A stretch of DNA of 10,056 nt, from the NCBI GenBank assembly GCA_942491465.1, contig CALOBA010000062.1:1-10056 (forward strand), read 5' to 3'. This DNA is from CALOBA01 sp942491465. GTDB taxonomy: Bacteria; Pseudomonadota; Gammaproteobacteria; Chromatiales; Chromatiaceae. The position numbers were made by a program, and so were the translations under genes. Shown here piece after piece: positions 1 through 6,918 of the stretch (position 1 is its first letter; the number at the start of each line of letters is the position of its first letter). A model generated the notes under the pieces. That model had not been told where the DNA came from, did not search any database, and worked only from the letters and a program-made list of their open reading frames with translations.

Positions 1-68
1 AAGCTTGTTTTTGGACCGTTACTTGGATAGGCTGTCAAAGAAGTTGTTCTGCGGTGGAGGCTCGGACC

Positions 69-1087
69 ATGCGTTCCCAGTTAACGAACAGTCTGCTTTG
101 TTTGCTGCCGATGTGGTTCGTGACAGACATCCCCAGTGCCGCTGCCGACGCGACCTTTGCCTACCAGATCGCACGGGATGGCGAGACGCCGGTCGACAAG
201 ACTTTCGCAGTCGCCCGCTTCTTCGTGCGTGTCGATTCCTCCGACGAACCCGGTGAGTATCTGCTGTTTCAAGCAGGTAAGTTCTTTCCGCTCTATCGTG
301 TTAACACCAAGCAGCAGACCTACGTCCGATTGACGCCGCCGGTCGAGGCATGGCTCGGCCCGGACAGTCGGTCGAAGGCGCAAGCTGCCCGGCCTTCCTC
401 GGATGCATCCGCAATGGACGTTACCGGCGATGCCGGCGGTGTTGAACCGGAAACGGCGGCAACGAACCAGGTTGCGCCGCCCGCACCCGTTGCCCCCGGC
501 CGCCATCGGATCCCGCAGACGCGCGTGAGCCTGCCGAGGCCGCGCAGACCGACATGCCGGCGGCGTCCGCGGAAGCCGGGCCGAAGCCGGCGCCAGGCCG
601 CAAGCTGCCCAAGGTCGCGCAGTTCAAGCCGACCGGGAAGACGGATACCGTCGCGGGCGTGCGCTGTCGTATCGTAATCGAACTGCTCGACGGTGAGCCG
701 GGCATCGAGCACTGCATGGCGAACAAGGCCGCGCTCGACGTCACCGAGCGCGAGACGCGAACCCTGGCGCGCCTGTTCGGTCTGGCGCGAACACGCGGCT
801 GGGACTGGCTTGCCGTTGCCACCGCGGACGAGGACTTCGTCTCGGTCCGCAGTCGCGACCTCGGTCAGGGTACGACGTTTGCGCTCCAGTCGATGTCCAC
901 CGCGGCACTGCCCCAGGGCCATCTGCGGATGCCGAAGGGCTTCGTACAGATCGAGTCCGCACCAGCTGCTGCAACACTGGAACAGGCCAGCACGAAGACG
1001 GCGGCCGAGACAGAGGCGCCGAGCGTCGACGTCCAGCCGTCATCCGCCGACAAGGACCGTGTCGTCTCCCCCGACTCTAACCGCTGA
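69..1087 (+). CDS. Exported protein of unknown function, DUF4412-like, interrupted by an apparent frameshift
   Basis: The start is the ATG at 69, eight bases after a good Shine-Dalgarno (GGAGG, 56-60); a GTG at 54 in the same frame is less likely. The first 27 or so residues look like a Sec signal peptide (hydrophobic LLCLLPMWF, then SAAADA). The first frame reads well to about position 494, through a Pro/Ala-rich linker. From about 509 the sensible reading is one frame over (SDPADAREPAEA onward) and ends at TGA 1085-1087. Adding one base in the C-rich stretch 492-509 gives a continuous protein of about 339 residues. The C-terminal half has a region like DUF4412 (TGKTDTVAGVRCRI, then EHCMANKAALDV) with two cysteines that could pair. 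The tail is low-complexity and polar. It converges on cusA (51-bp gap), so it is not part of the copper operon. Function is unknown and the family link is from memory. Confidence 0.7.
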
Positions 1088-1138
1088 ACCCGCGGCGCCG
1101 ACCCAGGCGGTAACCGCATTGCCCCCGTTAGCGGGCGT

Positions 1139-4100
1139 TCAACGCGTGGCGCTCAGGCGCAGTGCGCGCTGTTTCCATAGCAGATAGACCGCCGGCAGTA
1201 CGAACAGCGACAGCAGCGGGGCGGTGATCATGCCGCCGACCATCGGCGCGGCGATCCGCTGCGTGATCTCAGACCCGGTGCCCGCACTCAGCATGATGGG
1301 AAGCAGTCCCGCGATGACCACTGCCACGGTCATCGCCTTCGGGCGGATGCGCAGCACGGCGCCTTCCATGATGGCCGCCTCGAGGTCCGCGACCGACGAG
1401 AGCCGTCCCTCGTCGCGGTAACGCTTCAGCGTGTTGTCGAGATAGATGAGCATCACCACGCCGAACTCCGTGGCGACGCCGGCCAGCGCGATGAAGCCCA
1501 CGGCCACCGCCACGGACAGGTCGTAGCCCAGTAGCCAGATAAACCAGAAGCCGCCGACCAGCGAGAAGGGCAGCGAGAGCATGACCAGCGCGGCTTCCCC
1601 GGCCCGCCGGAACGCCAGATAGAGCAGCGCAAAGATCACGGCCAGTGTCAGCGGGATGACCTGTTGCAGGCGCTGCTGGGCGCGCAGCATGTACTCGTAT
1701 TGACCGGACCATGCGATCGAGTAGCCGGGCGGCAGATCGACCTGTTCCGCGACTGCGCGCCTGGCGGTTTCGACATAGCTGCCGAGGTCCACTCCCTGGA
1801 TGTCGACGAAGGTCCAGCCGTTCAGCCGCGCGTTCTCGCTCTTCAGCATCGGCGGTCCGTCCACCACCTGGATGTCCGCCACCTGCGAGAGCTGCACCTG
1901 GGCCCCGGACGGCGTGACCAGAGGCAACTCCCTCAACTTGGCTGGATCATCACGCTGCTCACGCGGAAAGCGCAGGTTGACCGGGTAGCGCTCCAGTCCC
2001 TCGACGGTTTGCGTGATGTTGATGCCGCCAACCGCTGCGCTGACCAGTTGGTTGATGTCGTCCACGTTCAGCCCGAACCGTGCTGCCGCCCGCCGCTTGG
2101 GCGTGATCTCGATATAGCGCCCTGCCGCGACCCGTTCCGAATAGACCGAACGGGTGCCGGGAAGGTCCTCGAGCGTTCGCTCGATGCGTCGGCCGATGCG
2201 CTCGATTTGTTCGAGGTCGGGGCCGGCAACCTTGATGCCGACCGGCGTCTTGATGCCGGTTGCGAGCATGTCGATGCGGGTCCTGATGGGCATGATCCAG
2301 GCGTTGGTCAGCCCGGGAAAACGGACCGCCGCATCCAACTCCGCGATCAGTCCGTCGACGGTCATTCCCGGCCGCCATTCCTCGCGCGGCTTGAGCTGGA
2401 TCAAGGTTTCGATCATCGTCAGCGGTGCCGGGTCGGTTGCCGTGTCGGCGCGACCGATCTTGCCGAACACGCGCTTGACCTCGGGTATGCCGCGGATCAG
2501 CCGGTCTGTCTGCTGTAAAAGCTCCCGGGCCTTGCCGATGGACAGACCGGGCAGTGTGGTCGGCATGTACATGAAGTCGCCCTCGAACAGCTCCGGCATG
2601 AACTCGGAGCCGAGCCCCTGGCCGAGCCCGCCGAGCACCGGGAGGTCGCCGAGGGTCCGCTTCCACGCCTGCGCCAGACCGGCCTGCCACTGATCGACCC
2701 GCGCTGCCGCGGAATCGGCGGTTTCCGGTGCGAGCGGCCGCAACAGCCAGGGCGGCCATTTCAGCGGCTCGAGCAGGCCGCCGATACCGTGCAGCGGCAG
2801 CAGCAGGCTGACCACCGCGAGCAGGGCGGCGAGCAGGGTCCTGCCCGGAAACGCCAAGACCGCTGCAAGGGCCGGCCGATAGATCCGGATCAGCCAGCGG
2901 TTGAGCGGATTGCTGCTCTCCGGCGGAATTCGGCCGCGTATCAGGTACCCCATCAGCACCGGTACCAGTGTCACCGACAGCGCCGCGGCCGCGGCCATGG
3001 CATAGGTCTTCGTGTAGGCCAGCGGCGCAAACATGCGCCCTTCCTGCGCCTGGAGCGTGAACACCGGCAGGAAGCTCAGGGTAATGATCAGCAGCGAGTA
3101 GAACAGGGCGGGGCCGACCTCTTCCGACGCCTGCCGCACGATGTGCCAGCGCTCGGTGTCGCTGAGCTTCGGCCCGGCCCGTTCGAGATGCTTGTGGGCG
3201 TTCTCGATCATGACGATCGCGGCATCCACCATCGCCCCGATCGCGATCGCGATGCCGCCAAGCGACATGATGTTGGCGTTAATGCCCTGGTAGCGCATCA
3301 CCAGGAACGCCGTCAGGATGCCGAGCGGCAGGGTCACGACGGCCACGAACGCCGAGCGCAGGTGGAGCAGGAACAGCAGACAGACCAATGCGACGACGAT
3401 CAGCTCTTCGACCAGCCGCTCGCTCAGGTTCTCCACGGCGCGCTCGATCAGGGCCGAGCGGTCATAGGTCTCGATGACGTCGATGCCGTCCGGCAGTCCT
3501 GCCTTCAGCGACTCCATCCGCGCCTTGACCGCGGCGATGGTCCTGAGCGCGTTTTCGCCGTGTCGCATGACGACGATACCGCCGGTCACCTCGCCTTCGC
3601 CGTCCAGGTCGGCGACGGCCCGGCGCATTTCGGGGCCAATCTGCACATGCGCGACATCGCCCAGAAACAGCGGAATGGCATCCTTGGTCAGGCCAAGCGG
3701 GACGTCCTCGATATCTTGCAGCGAGCGCAGGTAGCCGCGCGTGCGGATCATGTACTCCGCCTCGCCGAGCTCGAGCACCGAACCGCCGACCTCCCGGTTG
3801 GCGCGCTTGACGGCATCGATGACGCGCGCGAGCGGAATGCCGCGGGCGCGCAGCTTCTCCGGGTCGACGACGATCTGATACTGCCGCACCATACCGCCGA
3901 CGCTGGCCACCTCCGCGACCCCCGGCACGGTCTGCAGCTCGAACTTCAGGAACCAGTCCTGCAGGCTTCGGAGCTGCGACAGGTCGTGCCGTCCGTCTCG
4001 GTCGACCAAGGCGTAGCTGTAGATCCAGCCGATGCCGGTGGCATCTGGCCCGAGCCTCGGCTCGACGCCGGTCGGCAGCGCAGCGGCGGCCTGGTTCAGA

Positions 4101-4438
4101 TATTCCAGCACCCGCGTTCTGGCCCAGTACAGATCGGTGCCGTCCTCGAAGATGACGTAGACGTAGGAATCGCCGAAGAACGAGTAGCCCCGCACCGCCC
4201 GGGCGCCCGGCACGGCCAGCATGGTCGTGGTGATGGGGTAGGTGACCTGCTCCTCGACGACGCGCGGGGACTGCCCGGGGTAGCTGGTGCGGACAATGAT
4301 CTGCACGTCGGACAGGTCCGGAATCGCGTCGAGCGGGATCTGCTTGGCGGAAAACCAACCCCATGCAGCCAGGATCACCGCTGCCGTCAGCACCAGCACG
4401 CGGTTGTCGATGGACCAGCGGATCAGTCGCGCGGGCAC
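1139..4438 (-). CDS. cusA: CusA: Cu(I)/Ag(I) efflux RND transporter, inner-membrane pump
   Basis: Proton-driven pump of the heavy-metal RND family, working as a trimer with CusB and an outer-membrane channel to expel Cu(I)/Ag(I). The 1,099 residues align with E. coli CusA (1,047) along the whole length. TM1 is near 13-31, TM2-6 between 340 and 500, TM7 near 530-550 and TM8-12 between 925 and 1090. The three copper-binding methionines of E. coli CusA (M573, M623, M672) are present as M625 (YMPTTLPG), M675 (PLTMIET) and M724 (RIDMLATG). Proton-relay residues are kept: D405 and E412 (VDAAIVMIENAHK), E991 (EFGVVML) and K1034 (RPKAMTV). This favours Cu/Ag over Zn/Co/Ni transport. The start is GTG at 4436-4438, six bases after the cusB stop, so translation is probably coupled. 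The stop is TGA at 1139-1141. About 52 extra residues lie between roughly 555 and 608. No frame break is seen. Confidence 0.96.
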   Translation of the reverse strand: MPARLIRWSIDNRVLVLTAAVILAAWGWFSAKQIPLDAIPDLSDVQIIVRTSYPGQSPRVVEEQVTYPITTTMLAVPGARAVRGYSFFGDSYVYVIFEDGTDLYWARTRVLEYLNQAAAALPTGVEPRLGPDATGIGWIYSYALVDRDGRHDLSQLRSLQDWFLKFELQTVPGVAEVASVGGMVRQYQIVVDPEKLRARGIPLARVIDAVKRANREVGGSVLELGEAEYMIRTRGYLRSLQDIEDVPLGLTKDAIPLFLGDVAHVQIGPEMRRAVADLDGEGEVTGGIVVMRHGENALRTIAAVKARMESLKAGLPDGIDVIETYDRSALIERAVENLSERLVEELIVVALVCLLFLLHLRSAFVAVVTLPLGILTAFLVMRYQGINANIMSLGGIAIAIGAMVDAAIVMIENAHKHLERAGPKLSDTERWHIVRQASEEVGPALFYSLLIITLSFLPVFTLQAQEGRMFAPLAYTKTYAMAAAAALSVTLVPVLMGYLIRGRIPPESSNPLNRWLIRIYRPALAAVLAFPGRTLLAALLAVVSLLLPLHGIGGLLEPLKWPPWLLRPLAPETADSAAARVDQWQAGLAQAWKRTLGDLPVLGGLGQGLGSEFMPELFEGDFMYMPTTLPGLSIGKARELLQQTDRLIRGIPEVKRVFGKIGRADTATDPAPLTMIETLIQLKPREEWRPGMTVDGLIAELDAAVRFPGLTNAWIMPIRTRIDMLATGIKTPVGIKVAGPDLEQIERIGRRIERTLEDLPGTRSVYSERVAAGRYIEITPKRRAAARFGLNVDDINQLVSAAVGGINITQTVEGLERYPVNLRFPREQRDDPAKLRELPLVTPSGAQVQLSQVADIQVVDGPPMLKSENARLNGWTFVDIQGVDLGSYVETARRAVAEQVDLPPGYSIAWSGQYEYMLRAQQRLQQVIPLTLAVIFALLYLAFRRAGEAALVMLSLPFSLVGGFWFIWLLGYDLSVAVAVGFIALAGVATEFGVVMLIYLDNTLKRYRDEGRLSSVADLEAAIMEGAVLRIRPKAMTVAVVIAGLLPIMLSAGTGSEITQRIAAPMVGGMITAPLLSLFVLPAVYLLWKQRALRLSATR
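2615..2776 (-). other. About 52-residue insertion in CusA after TM7
   Basis: Codons for about residues 555-608 have no counterpart in E. coli CusA. Numbering is identical up to E412; from the methionine cluster to E991 it is offset by exactly 52, so the insertion lies between those points and best fits between LPLHGIGG and SEFMPELFEG. The segment begins Trp/Pro-rich (PLKWPPWLLRPL), has a probable helix (RVDQWQAGLAQAWKRTL) and ends Gly-rich (VLGGLGQGLG). It would sit at the periplasmic exit of TM7, near the entrance to the substrate cleft. Whether other CusA relatives share it could not be checked here. Confidence 0.75.
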
Positions 4439-4444
4439 GGCGGT

Positions 4445-5875
4445 TTACTCGCCCATGCGGCGGAAGCTTGCTTGGAGATTGGACTCCGAGTCGATCAGGA
4501 ACTGCCCGGACACCACGATCTCGTCGCCCTCGTCCAGCCCCGCGCGCAGTTCCACCTCATTCCCGCGCCACATGCCGGTCTCGACCTCGACAGGCTGGAA
4601 GCGTCCGCCGCCGAGCGCTTTCACCACCAGCTCACGCTCGCCGCTCAGGATGAGCGCCTCGCGCGGCAGGATCAGCACGTCCCTTTTCGGGCCGCCGTAG
4701 ATGACCGCCTCGACGAACATGTTGGGCTTCAGTGCGTCATCCGGATTGGAGAACTCCAGCCGGGCGCGCAGCGTGCCTGCCTCTGGGTCCAACTCCGGAT
4801 AGACAAACTCCACCGTACCCTCCCAGACGCGGCCCGGATAGGCCTGGGTAGTGATCTCCGCGGTCAGGCCGGGCTTCATCCAGGCGATCTGGTGCTCGAA
4901 GATGTCGACCATCACCCAGACCTCGCTGAGGTCGACGATGGTAAACATGTTGTCCGCGGGCGTGACGAACATGCCCTCGCGGACGTTGTGCTCGACGATA
5001 ACCCCCCCCTGGGGGGCGCGGATCGGGATGATCGACTTTGGCTCCATGCTCCGTTCGAGACCCATGATATCCATGGACGGCACCTTGAAGTACCGCAGCA
5101 TGTCCACTCCGGCGCGTTCCCGGAAGGCCTGTGCCGGGTCCTGGGCTCCGGCACCGCCGAAGGAGCCTAGCTCGCCCCCTTCCAGGGTCGATATGTAAGC
5201 CTGCTGTGCCCACAGCACGTCCGGCGAGAAATAGTCGGCCAGGTCGTCCTTGCGCTCGACTCGGACGCCGTCGGTGCGGACATAGAGGTTCTCGATCCAG
5301 CCGGGGGTGCGGGCGTGGACCTGAATCAGCCGGTCGTCGTCGTAGGCGACCTTGCCCTGGGTGCGGATGTACTTCCACAGGCTGCCCCGCTCGACCCGGG
5401 CGGTTCGCACGCCCATGTTCTGGACGACCGAGGCACCCAGGGTGACGGCAGGCCGTTCGTCGCCGGCCGCGTCGAGCGTCTTCGCCACCAGGTCCATGCC
5501 GCAGATTGGGCAGGTCCCTGGCTCATCGCGAACCACAGCGGGATGCATCGGACAGACATAGGTCGGATCCAGGTGCTTCGCGGCGTGCTCGAGCGCGGAC
5601 TCTCCACCCCCGTTCGCCCGCTCGACCAGATCCATGCCGCAGATCGGGCAGGTGCCGGGTTCGTCGCGCACCACGTCCGGATGCATCGGGCAGACGAAGG
5701 TGGCGTCTAGGTGCCGCGCGGCGTGCGCCAGCGTGGACTCGCCCGCGTGCTGCGGCGGCGCGGGCGATCCGGACTCCGGGCCGCAGCCGGCGACGAGCGT
5801 CAGGGCCAGGAGGCCGATGACCGCCATTTCGGGTCCGGGGCCTCTCGGGTGCATCCAAAGGCGCGACAGCTCCAT
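4445..5875 (-). CDS. cusB: CusB: periplasmic adaptor (membrane fusion) lipoprotein of Cu/Ag efflux, with two heavy-metal-binding domains
   Basis: The adaptor links the CusA pump to an outer-membrane channel and hands metal to the pump. From the ATG at 5873-5875 (preceded by AGGA at 5879-5882) the protein has 476 residues. In-frame ATGs at 5854 and 5827 lack a good ribosome site. Residues 17-31 form a lipoprotein signal with lipobox LVAGC, so Cys31 is probably lipidated. Two near-identical heavy-metal-binding domains follow: residues 60-84 (C62, H65, C76, C79, M81) and 106-130 (C108, H111, C122, C125, M127), each with the pattern CPMHP, about ten residues, CPICGMDL. The rest is a typical CusB-like adaptor: barrel-sandwich strands near 165-200 and 285-315, a methionine-rich central hairpin (VDMLRYFKVPSMDIMG), a beta-barrel near 320-395 and a membrane-proximal domain to the end. 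The stop is TAA at 4445-4447. It lies 85 bp after the isomerase gene and 6 bp before cusA. Confidence 0.93.
   Translation of the reverse strand: MELSRLWMHPRGPGPEMAVIGLLALTLVAGCGPESGSPAPPQHAGESTLAHAARHLDATFVCPMHPDVVRDEPGTCPICGMDLVERANGGGESALEHAAKHLDPTYVCPMHPAVVRDEPGTCPICGMDLVAKTLDAAGDERPAVTLGASVVQNMGVRTARVERGSLWKYIRTQGKVAYDDDRLIQVHARTPGWIENLYVRTDGVRVERKDDLADYFSPDVLWAQQAYISTLEGGELGSFGGAGAQDPAQAFRERAGVDMLRYFKVPSMDIMGLERSMEPKSIIPIRAPQGGVIVEHNVREGMFVTPADNMFTIVDLSEVWVMVDIFEHQIAWMKPGLTAEITTQAYPGRVWEGTVEFVYPELDPEAGTLRARLEFSNPDDALKPNMFVEAVIYGGPKRDVLILPREALILSGERELVVKALGGGRFQPVEVETGMWRGNEVELRAGLDEGDEIVVSGQFLIDSESNLQASFRRMGE
5486..5740 (-). repeat. Tandem in-frame duplication encoding the two metal-binding domains of CusB
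   Basis: Unit one is 5624-5740 and unit two is 5486-5602, a 138-bp (46-residue) period. Both read as a short helical lead (LAHAARHLD or LEHAAKHLD), then CPMHP, VVRDEPGT and CPICGMDLV. The protein copies are almost identical, while the DNA copies differ mostly at third codon positions. That is consistent with an internal duplication that has since been held under selection. Confidence 0.9.
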
Positions 5876-5924
5876 AGTTCCTGCGGTCCTGATTCGAACG
5901 ACCGGCACGGCGCCGGCCGGTGGC

Positions 5925-5950
5925 GGTGGAGGGGCGGGCCCCCGTCCACC
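5925..5950 (-). other. GC-rich hairpin between the isomerase gene and cusB
   Basis: On the minus strand, GGTGGA plus GGGG pairs with CCCC plus TCCACC, giving a 10-bp stem with a single bulged C and a short loop, 11 bases after the isomerase stop codon. A second GC-rich self-complementary run lies at 5902-5920. No T-run follows, so this is not a standard intrinsic terminator. It may protect the RNA 3' end or set the relative output of the isomerase and cusBA. Role is inferred. Confidence 0.45.
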
Positions 5951-5960
5951 GTGCCTGGGG

Positions 5961-6692
5961 CTATTTCTGCTCGCCTTCCTTCGCCTCGGCCGGCGCCGGC
6001 GCCTCGTCCCCAACGGAGATCAGCTCCACGTCGAAGATCAAGGTTCGATGCGCCAGAGGGCCGCGACCGCCGTAGGCGAGATTTTGCGGGATATAGAGCT
6101 CGGCCTTGCCGCCTTCCTTCATCAGCTGCAGTCCCTCCGACCAGCCCTTGATGACCCCGTTCAGCCGGAAGGTCGCGGGCTTGCCGCGCTTGTGCGAGCT
6201 GTCGAACTCCATGCCGTCGATCAGGCTGCCCCGGTAGTGGACGGTCACCTGGTCCTCCGGACCCGGGCTCTTGCCCGTCCCCTCCTCGAGGATCTTGTAT
6301 TGCAGCCCGCTCTCGGTGGTGACGACGCCCTCCTTCGCGGCGTTCTCCTCCAGGAACTTCTTGCCCTCGGCCAGGATCTCCAGCTCTTTTCCACCCAGCG
6401 CTTGCGCTGCTCGGCGACGACCTTGCGCTTCAGCTCCATCAGGGTACTGCGCATCTCGTCGGCGGACATCTTGCGGCTCGGCATCGGAGAGCGCGTCTTG
6501 GATGCCCTGAACCACGGCGTCGGTGTCCATCTCGACATCCTGGCGCTTGAAGTCCCCGCCGATCTGGTAGCCGAGACTATAGTTGATGCGCGTGCTCTCG
6601 TCATCGAAGTTCAGCGTGTCGTCGGCCGCAACGGCGGCCTGGGTGCCGGCGATGCCTGCGATGACGGCGGCTGCAAGCATGGGATGTTTCAA
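5961..6692 (-). CDS. FkpA/Mip-like periplasmic FKBP-type peptidyl-prolyl cis-trans isomerase, with two compensating frame breaks
   Basis: The start is probably TTG at 6690-6692, seven bases after a strong GGAGG (6700-6704); it gives a signal peptide MKHPMLAAAVIAGIAGTQAA ending near AVAAD. The ATG at 6680 is possible but leaves no positive N-terminus. Residues 26-120 resemble the helical dimerisation domain of FkpA/Mip. The FKBP domain spans about 127-228 and keeps the usual active-site residues: Y153 (VHYRG), F163 and D164 (EFDSS), W184 (GWSEG), Y207 (AYGGRG) and F220 (LIFDVEL). A short acidic tail follows, and the stop is TAG at 5961-5963. Between 6387 and about 6480 the plausible protein (KMSADEMRSTLMELKRK) is in a neighbouring frame: an extra base near 6472-6481 is balanced by a missing one in the A run at 6387-6390. 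Corrected length is still 243. It probably folds exported proteins and lies directly upstream of cusBA. Confidence 0.88.
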   Translation of the reverse strand: MKHPMLAAAVIAGIAGTQAAVAADDTLNFDDESTRINYSLGYQIGGDFKRQDVEMDTDAVVQGIQDALSDAEPQDVRRRDAQYPDGAEAQGRRRAAQALGGKELEILAEGKKFLEENAAKEGVVTTESGLQYKILEEGTGKSPGPEDQVTVHYRGSLIDGMEFDSSHKRGKPATFRLNGVIKGWSEGLQLMKEGGKAELYIPQNLAYGGRGPLAHRTLIFDVELISVGDEAPAPAEAKEGEQK

Positions 6693-6793
6693 GGCAACTC
6701 CTCCTCGGATTACGACTGTTGTGTGGTCATGCGGCACGTCCGCGGTACCGGCCGCCGCGACGGTCGGCAGGCTCGCCTCCCGCGCCAGGCCGG

Positions 6794-6822
6794 ATTAAAG
6801 CAGGCCGGACCGTCCGCGTCGA
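6794..6822 (-). promoter_or_regulatory. Possible sigma-70 promoter for the isomerase-cusB-cusA genes
   Basis: On the minus strand a -35-like TCGACG (6817-6822) is separated by exactly 17 bases from a -10-like TTTAAT (6794-6799). They match the consensus at 4 of 6 and 5 of 6 positions. The site lies just after the oxidase terminator and would give a leader of about 95 bases before the TTG start. No copper-regulator operator is obvious on it. Confidence 0.4.
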
Positions 6823-6839
6823 CAGCTCGCCGCGGACCC

Positions 6840-6864
6840 AAAAAAGGCCGCCCGAAGGCGGCCC
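6840..6864 (-). terminator. Strong intrinsic terminator of the multicopper oxidase gene
   Basis: On the minus strand, GGCCGCC (6858-6864) and GGCGGCC (6847-6853) form a perfect 7-bp stem closed by the very stable TTCG tetraloop. A run of seven T (6840-6846) follows at once. It lies 54 bases after the oxidase stop codon, so the oxidase transcript should end here and the isomerase-cusBA genes need their own promoter. Confidence 0.92.
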
Positions 6865-6918
6865 TGACGGGATGGGCGCGGGCGATACGGATGCCGCCCG
6901 CGCCATCGCCAACCAGGC

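Noticed and set aside
11..39. TTGGAC followed 17 bases later by GTCAAA as a promoter for the first gene
   Set aside because: The -10 element is a poor match and the fragment begins only 10 bp upstream, so a promoter cannot be supported.
320..922. Minus-strand open frame of 200 codons opposite the first gene
   Set aside because: Low-complexity Arg/Gly-rich composition and no plausible start signal. The plus strand has the signal peptide and the ribosome site.
1107..1135. Small palindromes GCGGT-A-ACCGC and CCCG-TTAG-CGGG between the convergent first gene and cusA
   Set aside because: The stems are only 4-5 bp and no T-run follows on either strand, so they do not support a bidirectional terminator.
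1664..2518. A 284-codon plus-strand open frame inside cusA
   Set aside because: Antisense shadow of the conserved CusA frame, with no ribosome site and no recognisable protein features.
5008..5016. Homopolymer C run inside cusB as a possible phase-variation tract or frame error
   Set aside because: The CusB frame reads through it cleanly as APQGGVIVEHN on the minus strand, so no frame change is indicated.
2789..5170. A 793-codon open frame on the plus strand opposite cusA and cusB
   Set aside because: It lies wholly antisense to two well-conserved genes. Its His/Gln/Asp/Arg-rich composition is what GC-rich codon bias gives on the opposite strand. No domain is recognisable.
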